Shown piece after piece: positions 1 to 9,186 of a DNA stretch of 64,000 nt. Location of the stretch: assembly GCA_029251085.1 (NCBI GenBank), contig JAQXDZ010000036.1, positions 1-64,000 on the forward strand, given 5' to 3'. This DNA is from Mariniblastus sp. (lineage in GTDB: Bacteria; Planctomycetota; Planctomycetia; Pirellulales; Pirellulaceae). The position numbers and the translations under genes were made by a program. The notes beneath the pieces are model-generated. The model was not told the DNA's origin and did not search any database. It saw only the letters and a program-made list of their open reading frames with translations. The first letter of the stretch is position 1. Each line of letters starts with the position of its first letter.

Positions 1-1
1 A

Positions 2-316
2 AAAGAGGCATTAGAAAAAAGGATTCAACAATCCCCCAACCAAGACATGGAACCGGAACTTTTAAGTTCATCATTGAATCAAATACCCTCTGCATGGTAT
101 TGGGCAATCTTCGGAGGAGCTGGCGTTGTGATCTTGGCAACTGGTTTTGTGATAAATCAATCGGGTCGAAAAAACAAATTCAACGCCCCCGTCGCTTCGC
201 CACTGACACTCGAGCCAACCGAAAAAGACTCATCCCCAAATGCAAGCCAAATGTTTTTTGTAGACAACCCGCCAAACACAATGAGTGAGCAGACAGACAG
301 AGAACTGCAATCTTGA
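2..316 (+). CDS. Small single-pass membrane protein, 5' end outside window
   Basis: The frame is open from the first bases of the window (reading KEALEKRIQQSPNQD) before the first ATG at 47, so the true start is probably upstream and the gene is partial here. From the ATG the remaining protein is 89 residues: a short polar start, one strong hydrophobic segment at about residues 17-36 (WYWAIFGGAGVVILATGFVI), then a positively charged RKNK stretch and a polar, disordered-looking tail. Positive residues after the segment suggest an N-out/C-in orientation, an inference. It sits 69 bases before the RING-finger gene on the same strand and could be cotranscribed with it. I do not recognise a family and give no function. 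Confidence 0.6.
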   Translation, partial: KEALEKRIQQSPNQDMEPELLSSSLNQIPSAWYWAIFGGAGVVILATGFVINQSGRKNKFNAPVASPLTLEPTEKDSSPNASQMFFVDNPPNTMSEQTDRELQS

Positions 317-338
317 TGAAATCCAACATTTCAAACCA

Positions 339-392
339 ATGACGATCCCAACTACTGCGCCGACTGACTTAGAAAAGAGAATTCAATGTTAA
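339..392 (+). other. 17-codon mini-ORF overlapping the RING-gene start
   Basis: ATG at 339 opens a frame reading MTIPTTAPTDLEKRIQC and stops with TAA at 390-392, overlapping the ATG (386) of the RING-finger gene in another frame. Its LEKRIQ motif also occurs in the first gene (ALEKRIQQ at about 8-31). This could be a leader peptide or the original N-terminus of the RING protein separated by a frameshift. Confidence 0.3.
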
Positions 393-1141
393 AACAATTT
401 GGGAAATGGAATCGCACCTACTCCCAACTTGAGGGGCACTTTGTAGGCAAGAGCAAAACTGGCGGGGCAACCTTTGGCCTCGGTTTTATAAAACCGACGC
501 TCGCGTTTGATTACGGTCGGACAAGTTGCCTCCTTCAAAGCCAAGCGAGTTCCATTTTCAAAACTGGAAAACTCACCGAAATGGCATTGCTGTGGCCCAA
601 CCCCAATCTCAAGCTTCAAATCACAACTCTATTCGACGCCAAAATAGAGCGAGGTACGAAGAAAATTCTGCCCATCGAATTTAGACAAGTCGCTTTTAAC
701 TCTCAATTCTCAGTTCGGACTAATCAGTTCGAGCAAGTAAACAAAGTACTAAATTACAATGTCCAAAGCCTCTTGATTCGACTGAGAAATTTAACTCAAC
801 CCAATGAACTCAATATTTCGATCAAACGAGGCAAGCTAAGAATTCAAAAACCTGGCTTTATTAAAGATCTTGCTCCACTGCATGACTTCATCCGTTATTC
901 ACTCGATCTATTCGATCAGTTAATGCTAGTTTCTACCGAAGGAATCGATTTCCTAAACGAGAACAATGCAACCGTTCTTGAATCGATTACCTGTCCAATC
1001 TGCAGCGGGGGGATTACTGAACAAATGGTGCTCTGCGAAAGATGCAAAACTCCCCATTGTCGAGATTGCTGGGAATACAATCGGCAGTGTGCAACTTATG
1101 CTTGCCAGGGAACGTCCTATTTTTCGACTTCTGAAATCTGA
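386..1141 (+). CDS. Prokaryotic RING-finger family protein
   Basis: A 251-residue protein whose C-terminus (about residues 203-241) carries the cysteine/histidine spacing of the prokaryotic RING finger family: CPIC, then CERC, a PHC-R-x-C-W-E core and a final C-x5-C. The Cys/His order resembles eukaryotic RING/FYVE-type treble-clef zinc fingers. The N-terminal 190 residues look like a mixed alpha/beta domain rich in basic residues with no motif I recognise. Start ATG at 386 overlaps the stop of a 17-codon mini-ORF (339-392), so translation may be coupled. The family is known from bacteria, but whether it acts in any ubiquitin-like conjugation is not established; protein-protein interaction is the safer inference. 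No E1/E2-like gene is visible nearby. Confidence 0.7.
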   Translation: MLKQFGKWNRTYSQLEGHFVGKSKTGGATFGLGFIKPTLAFDYGRTSCLLQSQASSIFKTGKLTEMALLWPNPNLKLQITTLFDAKIERGTKKILPIEFRQVAFNSQFSVRTNQFEQVNKVLNYNVQSLLIRLRNLTQPNELNISIKRGKLRIQKPGFIKDLAPLHDFIRYSLDLFDQLMLVSTEGIDFLNENNATVLESITCPICSGGITEQMVLCERCKTPHCRDCWEYNRQCATYACQGTSYFSTSEI

Positions 1142-1203
1142 ATGAATCGGCAGTAGCCAAACACCAGTTGCCCGATGGAAATGCTAATCAGGAATGACTG
1201 AAT

Positions 1204-2835
1204 TCAATTCCCATCAACAAACAGGGAAACGAAATCAAAACTGCTCCCATCGAACAGGCCCTGATCACTGATTTTAAGCGATGGAATGACAAGCAACGCC
1301 ATAAAAGAAAGCGTCATAAAAGGAGCCCTCAACTGCGACCCCAGCTGTTTCACTTTTTGATCGAGTGAGCTGTAATGCTCCGCAACGACCTCGCACGATT
1401 CCATCGAAAGAAGCCCGGCCACAGGGAGCGGTAGGACAAGTTGATTCCCACCTTCTACCACGCTAAGCCCCCCTTGCTGGTCGATGACGGCGTTAATTGC
1501 TGACAACAAATCTTCATCATTCGCACCGACTGCAATGATATTATGAGAATCATGAGCTACTGACGAGGCAAACGCTCCGGACTTCAACCCAAATCCAGAG
1601 ACAAATCCAATCGCAGGCTCAGCGTTCTCAAAGCGATTGACAACTACAATTTTCAGGAGATCTCTCTGTGTATCGGAAACAGCGAAGCCACCTTCTATCT
1701 TGCAATTTTCGATGGATGCCTGTGTTACCAACTGACCATCAATTGCCTGAATGACTCGGATTCTTTCCGACAGGGCCTCGGTTTGCAATTGAGGAAGCTT
1801 GATCGGTGCGGCATCAAAACGATTAATTGATTCCGGGACAATGCTCGGCATCCTGCAAACCCCGTCTTTAGCGACCAGGACACCCTCTAAGTAAGTTTCG
1901 AGTACTCTAAACCCAACCAGATCCTCGACCAGAATGAAGTCAGCTGGATCACCAACTCTTAACAATCCAACGTCTAACCCATAATGCTCAACTGGGTTTA
2001 CACATGCCACCTGGAGAACGTTCATCAGTTCGCGTCCCTCGCCAACCGCTCTGGCAACCAGTCGATCTATGTGCCCAAGTACTAATTCGTCGGGATGTTT
2101 GTCATCACTGCACAACATGCAACATTCGGGAAACTCATCGATGAGAGTCTGTAACGCGTCGAAATTCCGAGCAGCCGACCCTTCTCGAATAGCGATTTTA
2201 CATCCCGCCGCAATTTTCTCGAGCGCTTCAGGTTTTGAATAACACTCATGATCGGTTGTGATCCCGGCACGGATGTAATTCTCCACATCTTCCCCGCGAA
2301 GTCCCGGTGCATGCCCATCGATTGGTTTACCCAACTCTTTCGCCGCCGCGATTTTTTCCATCACCTCGCGGTCACCTTTCAGCACTCCCGGGAAATTCAT
2401 GACCTCACTCAAATAACCAATCCGGGGGTCCTTCAATAACTGTCTTACCTCTGACGAGTTGAGTGCTGCTCCCGTGGTCTCAAAGCTAGTCGCTGGCACA
2501 CAAGACGGCGCTCCAAAGCAGAACTTGAATTGAGTTTGCTCGGCGTTGCGGAGCATTAATTCAATTCCTGCCAATCCACAAACGTTCGCAATTTCATGGG
2601 GGTCGGATACGGTTGCTACCGTGCCGTGAGTTACCGCGACACGAGCGAACTCACTCGGCAGCAACATCGAACTCTCAATATGAATATGTGAATCAATAAA
2701 TCCAGGCATGATAAAACCTTGAGCACTCTCAATCCGCCGAATGCCTGCAATTCTTCCCTGGGCAACTGTAATTTCAGCGGGAAACACAAGTCGCCGACTT
2801 ACATCGACCAGATTTTTCTGAAGAGTGAATTTCAA
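1204..2835 (-). CDS. ade: Adenine deaminase
   Basis: Converts adenine to hypoxanthine plus ammonia in purine salvage; cytoplasmic amidohydrolase-superfamily metalloenzyme. The sequence shows the superfamily fold signature: MPGFIDSHIHIES near residues 43-56 supplies the metal-binding H-x-H pair, followed by DPHEIANVCG, the DGHAPG loop and the CSDDKHPDEL segment typical of the AdeC/Ade family. Length (543 residues) matches the usual 540-600. The longest frame begins at a TTG at 2847, but a strong GGAGG lies at 2841-2845 with a second TTG at 2835 five bases after it; I therefore prefer 2835, giving MKFTLQKNL. A perfect 20-bp palindrome at 2873-2892 lies just upstream and may be an operator. Downstream of the Nudix gene on the same strand with a 116-base gap. 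Identification is firm; exact start less so. Confidence 0.93.
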   Translation of the reverse strand: MKFTLQKNLVDVSRRLVFPAEITVAQGRIAGIRRIESAQGFIMPGFIDSHIHIESSMLLPSEFARVAVTHGTVATVSDPHEIANVCGLAGIELMLRNAEQTQFKFCFGAPSCVPATSFETTGAALNSSEVRQLLKDPRIGYLSEVMNFPGVLKGDREVMEKIAAAKELGKPIDGHAPGLRGEDVENYIRAGITTDHECYSKPEALEKIAAGCKIAIREGSAARNFDALQTLIDEFPECCMLCSDDKHPDELVLGHIDRLVARAVGEGRELMNVLQVACVNPVEHYGLDVGLLRVGDPADFILVEDLVGFRVLETYLEGVLVAKDGVCRMPSIVPESINRFDAAPIKLPQLQTEALSERIRVIQAIDGQLVTQASIENCKIEGGFAVSDTQRDLLKIVVVNRFENAEPAIGFVSGFGLKSGAFASSVAHDSHNIIAVGANDEDLLSAINAVIDQQGGLSVVEGGNQLVLPLPVAGLLSMESCEVVAEHYSSLDQKVKQLGSQLRAPFMTLSFMALLVIPSLKISDQGLFDGSSFDFVSLFVDGN

Positions 2836-2872
2836 CGATACCTCCAAACTTAACTACGGCTCTCCGCTTACA

Positions 2873-2892
2873 ACCCACTCAATTGAGTGGGT
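2873..2892. promoter_or_regulatory. Perfect 20-bp palindrome upstream of ade
   Basis: ACCCACTCAATTGAGTGGGT is a perfect dyad with no spacer, 38 bases before the preferred ade start. No T-run follows on either strand, so it does not look like an intrinsic terminator of the Nudix gene; the symmetry fits a dimeric repressor site. Confidence 0.5.
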
Positions 2893-2951
2893 AAAACCGC
2901 ACGGGTTAATCGGGGGCCAACTGGTTAGAACGCTCGACAAGCATCGGAGCA

Positions 2952-3398
2952 TTAAACATTACCGTGGACTCTCTCTCCGATCTCACTCCAGTACTCTTCT
3001 AGGTGCTGCAGCAATGGGTCAATCGTTTTTTTCTGAATTTGATGAGGTGGCGCCCAAGAGAACCACTCAAATCCCTCATGCTCCGTGGGATTGATTTCAA
3101 CTGGCACCAACAATTTAGCAAGATAGATTATCAACTTCTTCTTTTTGACGACCTCACCGTTTTCATCGTATTTTACGACATACTTATTCTTGAATTTAAA
3201 CTGCTCATCCATCAAAACGTGTTCTGCACGAATTCCAGTTTCCTCTTCGAGTTCACGATAGGCACACTCAAGATTAGTTTCACCTTCATCTACATGCCCC
3301 TTCGGTAGATCCCACCGATCCGCATGTCGCATTAAAAGAAAAGATGGGCTAGGATCTTCTCGATAAATCAAAAATCCGCAAGATTTTACTTTAGCCAC
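2952..3398 (-). CDS. Nudix hydrolase (Ap4A-hydrolase-like)
   Basis: Nudix enzymes hydrolyse nucleoside diphosphates linked to another group; the small bacterial class with this layout includes diadenosine tetraphosphate hydrolases. A textbook Nudix box is present at residues 34-56: GHVDEGE, then seven residues, then RELEEETGI, keeping every catalytic Glu. The upstream DLPKG motif is typical of this class. The protein has 148 residues, as expected for a single-domain member. It starts with GTG at 3398 with an AAGGA about 9 bases upstream. It is divergent from the corrinoid adenosyltransferase gene (63 bases between starts), and lies upstream of ade on the same strand. The fold is certain; the precise substrate is not. 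Confidence 0.88.
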   Translation of the reverse strand: MAKVKSCGFLIYREDPSPSFLLMRHADRWDLPKGHVDEGETNLECAYRELEEETGIRAEHVLMDEQFKFKNKYVVKYDENGEVVKKKKLIIYLAKLLVPVEINPTEHEGFEWFSWAPPHQIQKKTIDPLLQHLEEYWSEIGERVHGNV

Positions 3399-3461
3399 GG
3401 CGAGATCCTTTTAATATCCGACCCAAGAAATGAATGACCCTTAAAGTCGTTTAGGAATTCG

Positions 3462-4025
3462 ATGAAAATTTATACTAAAACCGGTGACCAAGGTGAAACC
3501 GGCCTACTCGGTGGAGTTCGTGTTTCGAAGTCTCATTCAGCGATCAAAGTCTGTGGTTCGATAGACGAAGTCAACTCTTTTATTGGTTTAGCGCGGGTTG
3601 AAAACCAATCAGAATCGCTCAACTCACTTCTGACACAGATCCAGCATGACCTATTTGACCTCGGCAGTCGAGTCGCAGCCTGTTTGAGCAGTTCTGACCG
3701 CATCCCGAACTTCCCCGCTGAGCGAGTGGCAGAATTAGAAAAAGCCATCGATCAATACGACGAAGAACTCGCCCCGTTAAAAGCTTTTATACTTCCCGGG
3801 GGCGGGCGTACTGGCAGTACGCTGCATCTCGCCAGATCGGTTTGCCGTCGTGCTGAACGACAACTCGTGGAGTTAATCAACTCGAAAACAGAAGCGGACC
3901 TGTCACTCGAGCTGATCTACCTTAACCGCCTCGGTGACTTACTTTTTGTTTTGGCGAGATACACAAACCAGCTCGACCAGTGCCCGGAAACTGAATGGAA
4001 TGTCGGGCGGAAAGACAAATCTTGA
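3462..4025 (+). CDS. pduO: PduO-type cob(I)alamin adenosyltransferase
   Basis: Transfers the adenosyl group of ATP to cob(I)alamin, making the coenzyme B12 used by radical mutases and dehydratases. The N-terminus MKIYTKTGDQGETGLLGG is the ATP-binding signature of the PduO/MMAB family; further conserved parts are the GSIDEVNSFIG segment (residues 32-42), the FILPGGGRTGSTLHLARSVCRRAER block (about 123-147) and LIYLNRLGDLLFVLAR near the C-terminus. Length of 187 residues matches a stand-alone enzyme. No cobalamin riboswitch or other B12 gene is visible next to it, so it is probably expressed independently. It shares a 63-base divergent promoter region with the Nudix hydrolase. Confidence 0.92.
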   Translation: MKIYTKTGDQGETGLLGGVRVSKSHSAIKVCGSIDEVNSFIGLARVENQSESLNSLLTQIQHDLFDLGSRVAACLSSSDRIPNFPAERVAELEKAIDQYDEELAPLKAFILPGGGRTGSTLHLARSVCRRAERQLVELINSKTEADLSLELIYLNRLGDLLFVLARYTNQLDQCPETEWNVGRKDKS

Positions 4026-4224
4026 GAAAATTTCTTCACCTTCAAAATGCAAACGCGCCTTCGTTGGCTAAGATTCCAGCCTTGCCGGCGTCGCAATGGC
4101 TGATTTCCCTAAGATAATCGATTGTCCGAAGATTTTGACTTCTCGGGTTCAGCAGCAAAAACAATCTTGTCAGCAGGATTAGAATTCAGCGACAATGCGT
4201 TACAATTGAGAAGGCTCCAGTGTG

Positions 4225-4247
4225 GTCACCGACAGGTAGTCGGTCAC
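4225..4247 (+). promoter_or_regulatory. Hairpin in the glnB upstream region
   Basis: GTCACCGAC (4225-4233) and GTCGGTCAC (4239-4247) form a nine-base stem with one mismatch around a five-base loop, 73 bases before glnB. No T-run follows. It could be a leader structure or operator. Nothing else was recognised in the 295-base gap 4026-4320. Confidence 0.3.
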
Positions 4248-4293
4248 GAGTCTTTTGCGGCACCCACCGAGAGTCGGATGTGCTGCGAACTAA

Positions 4294-4659
<366 letters not shown>

Positions 4660-4796
4660 AACTTACCCCCCTAGAAATAAATGGGATGGAATGAGCAACA
4701 GGGCTTCGCGACCGACCACACGCGTTGCCCTCTGTTCGACCACAACCGTTTCACCATGGAAGAAACGTACCCCCAACGGTAATCATCGATAATAAG

Positions 4797-4812
4797 CCAT
4801 CCCACGGGATGG
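4797..4812. promoter_or_regulatory. Palindrome between glnB and glnD
   Basis: CCATCCC-AC-GGGATGG is a perfect inverted repeat directly before glnD. The sequence from 4806 (GGGATGGAAAGAGCAA) is repeated at 4683-4698 with one mismatch, just after glnB. It might be a regulatory or RNA-processing element; function unknown. Confidence 0.3.
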
Positions 4813-4829
4813 AAAGAGCAAGTCCTACC

Positions 4830-7478
4830 ATGACCAATGGAATCGGCATTCGCCCTAACGTTCTCGAGTCCCGCGAGCGGTGGAAATCGAGCCTTGTCGA
4901 TATTCGGAAACTGCATGACGAGGGCGCTTCCGGTAGAGAAACCTGCCACCTCATTTCCGACCTACTCGACTCGATCTTAATAAAGATATACGAAACAGCA
5001 CTCGCAGAAATTTCGCCGGGGCTGGTTTCTCGAATCAGCCTTGTACTTTTGGGTGGCTGCGGACGGCGAGACGTCGCACCGTTTTCTGATGTCGACCTGA
5101 TGGTGCTTTACCAAGGAAGTTTAACGGATGACATTGTTGAATTTTCTCGCCGAATCTCGCAAGACATAACCGACTCTGGATTCCAATTGGGCTACAGCCT
5201 TCGGACTCCCCGCGACGCCTGCAGTATGTCGCTCAAAGATGCTTACATTTTTTCCTCGCTCACCGAAGCCCGTTTGCTGGCTGGCAATGAAGAGTTGTTT
5301 CGATACTTTGCCGGACGATTCAAACGAATCACCAATCGAAAAACGTTTAACATCATCAAAGCGATTATCGCAGCCCGAGAGAAAGAGCGAGTCGAGTTTG
5401 GTGAAACCGTCTACCTGCTCCGTCCTAATGTTAAAAAATCTCGTGGCGGATTGAGAGATATCCATCTCGTCCGCTGGCTCGGCTATGTCCAATTTGGCGA
5501 AACGGATATTAACCGTCTACTCGCCAAAGGCGCGCTCTCAACAGCGGATTCGACACAACTGAATAACTCCAGCGAATTTCTTTTGCGAGTTCGCAATGAA
5601 ATGCATTTCCATGCAAATCGCGCCAACGATGGACTCGGCCGAAATGAACAGGTTCGCCTAGCTGAGCGATTTGGATTTTCAGGAGATGACGCACTTCTTT
5701 CCGTCGAAGAATTTATGCGTCAGTACTTTCGTTACACCAGCCGAATTCACTATATCTGCGAACATTTCGTTGCCAAAAGTACCAGCCGCAAAAAGGCTCA
5801 AGCAGTGACGATGATAGAGCCCCTCGTGACGCGGCAAATTGACGACCATTTCCGAATGGGCGCCACTCAAATTGGCGTCACCAAGCCCCACCTTGAGTCC
5901 GTCAAGAAAAACCTGGAACAGGTACTAAGATTGATGCAACTGGCTTGTCTTCACGACAAAACCATTGAACACGATACGTGGATCGCCATTCGACATGAGA
6001 TGCTGAAGAATCCAGACATTAAATTCACTCGCGAAAGCGCGCGGCGATTCATGGCGTTACTTTCAAACACCCACGGACTCGCCTCCCAATTGCGACGCCT
6101 CCATGAAATGAAAGTCCTCTGGAAAATTATCCCGGAGTTCGAACATGCTCGCGGCCTACTGCAATTCAATGAATATCACAAATTCACGGTAGATGAACAC
6201 TCCATGCAGGCTCTGGAGAATTTGACAAAATTTGCCGATGCCCAAAATACCGTGGGCGCAACCTATCGTAACATTCGCGAAAAAAACATCCTGCATCTAG
6301 CAATCCTGCTCCATGATTTAGGCAAAGGATTCCACGAAGACCACAGCGAGGTTGGACGGCGGATAGCGGCGTCCACCGGCGAGCGGTTCGACTTAACCGA
6401 AGACGAAACTGAGACGATTAAGTTTCTCGTCCACAACCACCTCGTCATGTCGCACTTAGCGCTTCACCGAGACATCAACGACGACCAAATGGTCGCTGAA
6501 TTTGCCTCCAACGTTGGCTCTGTCCAAATGCTCTCGATGCTCTATGTTCTCACCTGTGCAGACATCTCTGCCGTCGGGCCGGGAGTTTTGACTCCATGGA
6601 AACAAGGATTGCTTACGGGGTTATACAAACGCGCTAAGAGCGTCCTGTCAGGCGAAAATGAAAATCTTGAAAAAGAGCGATTTGATGGCGTCTACAATCT
6701 GGTCGCCGCACAAGCGGAAACAGAGGACGGACAGAATTGGCTAAGAAATAAAGTTGAAACGCTTCCTAGCAGCTATTGTGAATCCCACTCGCCCGAAACG
6801 ATCGCAACTCGGCTGAATGAGATTCGACGCGTTAACCCTCGCGAAGCGGTTTGCGATATCAGCCGCTTGGAAAAATCTAAACTCTACGAAATTTGCATTG
6901 GTAAAGTATCAAGCCGAAGAACTGGAATCTTCTACAAGATCACAGGAATGCTCAGCAGCTTAGGCTTGCAAATTCGGGCAGCCGACATCAAACCCATGGG
7001 TGATTCGTTAGTCTTCTACTGGATTCAGTTCGAGGACAAACAATTCTCTCAACCCAATCAGGCTCGCTACGCCGACATCAAACAACGAGCCCTCGATTTA
7101 GTTTTAGAAGTTGATGAAGATCCGCCAAGATTTCCCGCAAAGTGGGAAAAAGAAGAAAGCGCTGCCCTCAAACTGTCACGACCAGAGATTCGTGTGAAAA
7201 TTGACAATGAAACCGTTAGCTCGGCTACCATTATCGATGTTTTTGCTTACGACAAGTCAGGTTTATTGTATAAGTTAACAAAGACGTTACATCGACTCGG
7301 CCTTGATGTTACCTACGCGAGAATCTCTACCTACGCCCATCAAGTCATCGATGTTTTTTATGTGACCGATGAACAGGGGAATAAGATTCGCAACCGCAAC
7401 CAACTCCAACTCATCAAAAATGAACTGCTCCAGTCGACCCGAAATTTCCTCGAACCCCCTGAATCTTCTGCCCCCTAG
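4830..7478 (+). CDS. glnD: Bifunctional uridylyltransferase/uridylyl-removing enzyme
   Basis: Senses glutamine and adds UMP to, or removes it from, Tyr51 of PII. Domains in order: nucleotidyltransferase with GGCGRRDVAPFSDVDLMV at about residues 75-92, holding the GG and D-x-D metal ligands; the GlnD PII-uridylyltransferase helical part; an HD phosphohydrolase domain with HLAILLHDLGKGFHEDHSE near residue 490; and two C-terminal ACT domains from about residues 690 and 800 that bind glutamine. Length 882 residues matches the family. The longest frame starts at 4725, but the first 35 codons are not family-like; ATG 4830, with GGAAAGAG upstream, is preferred (ATG 4809 is an alternative). It follows glnB by 170 bases. 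Confidence 0.95.
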   Translation: MTNGIGIRPNVLESRERWKSSLVDIRKLHDEGASGRETCHLISDLLDSILIKIYETALAEISPGLVSRISLVLLGGCGRRDVAPFSDVDLMVLYQGSLTDDIVEFSRRISQDITDSGFQLGYSLRTPRDACSMSLKDAYIFSSLTEARLLAGNEELFRYFAGRFKRITNRKTFNIIKAIIAAREKERVEFGETVYLLRPNVKKSRGGLRDIHLVRWLGYVQFGETDINRLLAKGALSTADSTQLNNSSEFLLRVRNEMHFHANRANDGLGRNEQVRLAERFGFSGDDALLSVEEFMRQYFRYTSRIHYICEHFVAKSTSRKKAQAVTMIEPLVTRQIDDHFRMGATQIGVTKPHLESVKKNLEQVLRLMQLACLHDKTIEHDTWIAIRHEMLKNPDIKFTRESARRFMALLSNTHGLASQLRRLHEMKVLWKIIPEFEHARGLLQFNEYHKFTVDEHSMQALENLTKFADAQNTVGATYRNIREKNILHLAILLHDLGKGFHEDHSEVGRRIAASTGERFDLTEDETETIKFLVHNHLVMSHLALHRDINDDQMVAEFASNVGSVQMLSMLYVLTCADISAVGPGVLTPWKQGLLTGLYKRAKSVLSGENENLEKERFDGVYNLVAAQAETEDGQNWLRNKVETLPSSYCESHSPETIATRLNEIRRVNPREAVCDISRLEKSKLYEICIGKVSSRRTGIFYKITGMLSSLGLQIRAADIKPMGDSLVFYWIQFEDKQFSQPNQARYADIKQRALDLVLEVDEDPPRFPAKWEKEESAALKLSRPEIRVKIDNETVSSATIIDVFAYDKSGLLYKLTKTLHRLGLDVTYARISTYAHQVIDVFYVTDEQGNKIRNRNQLQLIKNELLQSTRNFLEPPESSAP

Positions 7479-7535
7479 ACCGACGACACATCAGGATCTC
7501 TTTTCAATCACATCTTTCTTAAATTTCAAAATTCA

Positions 7536-8951
7536 TTGACTTTAAAATCCCTTTGTTCGAATAAGTACTTCCGGTTTTCGGGAAAAAGCCAACTCAGTTT
7601 GGCCGCTCTTTTAATCGTTCTCTTCAGCCTGATTGGTTGTCGGGAAGAATCAGCAAAATGGAACTTTGCAAAAGCCATGAACCTTGCCGGGGCGGGGCAA
7701 TCCGAAGAAGCCATGGAAGTCATGGAAATTGCATTCCGAGAGGCGCCTGACAACCGGCAAATTAAATTAGCCTACGCAAATATGCTTGCCGAAAACGATC
7801 AGGGCGAACTAGGAATTACCCTTTGCGATGAAATTCTTGAGTTGACACCGGAAGACGAACTGGCCCACCAAGTCCGCTCGACCTGCTTTCAGTACCTCGG
7901 GGAATTTGATTTAGCCCTCGAAAACTACAAACGCCATCTCTCAGGGAAAATGTCGCGAACTCCCATCGAACTAAACAACCTCGCGTATTTCCGAGCACTG
8001 GCCCGCAAAGAACTGTTGCGAGCGAACCGAGACATCAACAAAGCAATTGACTCTGAAGAATTAGAGTACTGGGGATGCAACTATATTGTCCCCCTCGACG
8101 TGCGAACCGCCGTTGCTGTTGGCTTGCTCTCGCGCACGCTCAACCAGCGCGACCAAGCTTTGGCCGAGCTCGGTAGGAGAATCGACACCTACGAAAGTAA
8201 ACTGGAAACCCAAGTTTCCTTCATTCAGGGTGTCGTCACCGAGCTAATGCAAGAAAATCCTCCAGAAATTCAGCAATCAATTCCGAAGGAGCAGGCAACG
8301 GTCGGCAGCCCTCCAGTTGAGACAACTGAATCCAAGGCGAGCTTTCCGTTCGGTGAAAAACTTGAAAAAGGAATTTCTAACGCGAGAGCGTTAAAACAGA
8401 TAGACAAAAACAGTTTGGCAGTAATGCTCGCGACACGGGCTTTAATTAATGAAGACCTCGGGGCACTCGCGCTCGCTGACCGTGATCGAAAAAGGCTCCA
8501 ACAACTTGGGCTGGATTTCAAAACCCTCGCGACCAGCCTCCCGAACGCGGAAGCATGCCTGACACAACTACAAAAAGCCAGCATGTATCTGGACACCCGT
8601 GGCTTTGTATCTGGTCGGCGAAATTGGCAATCCATTGTTTTGCCTCCGTTCGATCAAAGGCCGGGAATGCTGAATACACCGAGCAGCTACGAAAATGCAC
8701 TCGATGATCTCGATTGTGCGGTTTTGGCTTCCGAATTCATGGAACTTGCTCTCAAAAGTTCACTCTACAACACACCGGATTTTTCCGCACAACAAATCGC
8801 TCGACGGAAGAAAATGGCCCGGCGCATGACTGCCGTTTTGATCTACCACCGCATGGAAATCCACCGGCGTGCCGGTAACAAGAAAGCGGCTGCCCAAGAC
8901 AGAGAAATTATCGAGGATCTTGGATTTGAAGCGAACGGAAGTCTTTTCTAA
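7536..8951 (+). CDS. Predicted lipoprotein with TPR-like repeats
   Basis: The 471-residue protein starts at a TTG (no in-frame ATG precedes the signal sequence) and has a lipoprotein signal peptide: basic start, hydrophobic LSLAALLIVLFSLIG and a lipobox Cys at residue 35. The mature part begins with helical repeats resembling tetratricopeptide repeats (for example NLAGAGQSEEAMEVMEIAFREAPDNRQIKLAYANMLAENDQ and the following LCDEILELTPEDELAHQVRSTCFQYLGEFDLALENYKRHL, about residues 47-135). The remainder is helical and low in recognisable motifs. A role as an envelope-anchored scaffold is inferred. It follows glnD by 57 bases; no terminator is obvious between them, so read-through is possible. 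Confidence 0.75.
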   Translation: MTLKSLCSNKYFRFSGKSQLSLAALLIVLFSLIGCREESAKWNFAKAMNLAGAGQSEEAMEVMEIAFREAPDNRQIKLAYANMLAENDQGELGITLCDEILELTPEDELAHQVRSTCFQYLGEFDLALENYKRHLSGKMSRTPIELNNLAYFRALARKELLRANRDINKAIDSEELEYWGCNYIVPLDVRTAVAVGLLSRTLNQRDQALAELGRRIDTYESKLETQVSFIQGVVTELMQENPPEIQQSIPKEQATVGSPPVETTESKASFPFGEKLEKGISNARALKQIDKNSLAVMLATRALINEDLGALALADRDRKRLQQLGLDFKTLATSLPNAEACLTQLQKASMYLDTRGFVSGRRNWQSIVLPPFDQRPGMLNTPSSYENALDDLDCAVLASEFMELALKSSLYNTPDFSAQQIARRKKMARRMTAVLIYHRMEIHRRAGNKKAAAQDREIIEDLGFEANGSLF

Positions 8952-9021
8952 CCCGAGCCCGTCGCTGGGTACGCAATCAGTTGCTACTGGCCAATGCTTC
9001 GGTGCCTGGCTAACCCTACGA

Positions 9022-9186
9022 TCAAGACGTCTTAATTGAGTTCCCACTCAAGAAATACCAACCGGTAATTAGCAGAGCGATGGAGAGGGTTGCCCAACCG
9101 GTGCCAGTTAGATTCTGGGTTATCCCACCCATTTCCCTCGAAACTTGTTGAGCAAGGTCGCCAATTGAGTCTGTCAAAGAATTCAT
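9022..9186 (-). CDS. 54-residue single-pass membrane peptide
   Basis: Reading the minus strand from the ATG at 9184-9186 gives a 54-residue peptide beginning MNSLTDSIGDLAQQVSREMG and ending at TGA (9022-9024). A purine-rich GGGAGAAATT precedes the ATG at a good Shine-Dalgarno distance. The first 26 residues are an amphipathic-looking helix; residues about 30-47 (GWATLSIALLITGWYFLS) form one transmembrane segment with a short C-terminal tail. It is isolated: convergent with the lipoprotein gene at 8951. I do not recognise a family; size, clean start and a single membrane helix make it a plausible real small protein. Confidence 0.5.
   Translation of the reverse strand: MNSLTDSIGDLAQQVSREMGGITQNLTGTGWATLSIALLITGWYFLSGNSIKTS

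Noticed and set aside
3399-3461. Cobalamin riboswitch upstream of the corrinoid adenosyltransferase
   Set aside because: Only 63 bases separate divergent starts and no B12-box sequence was seen.
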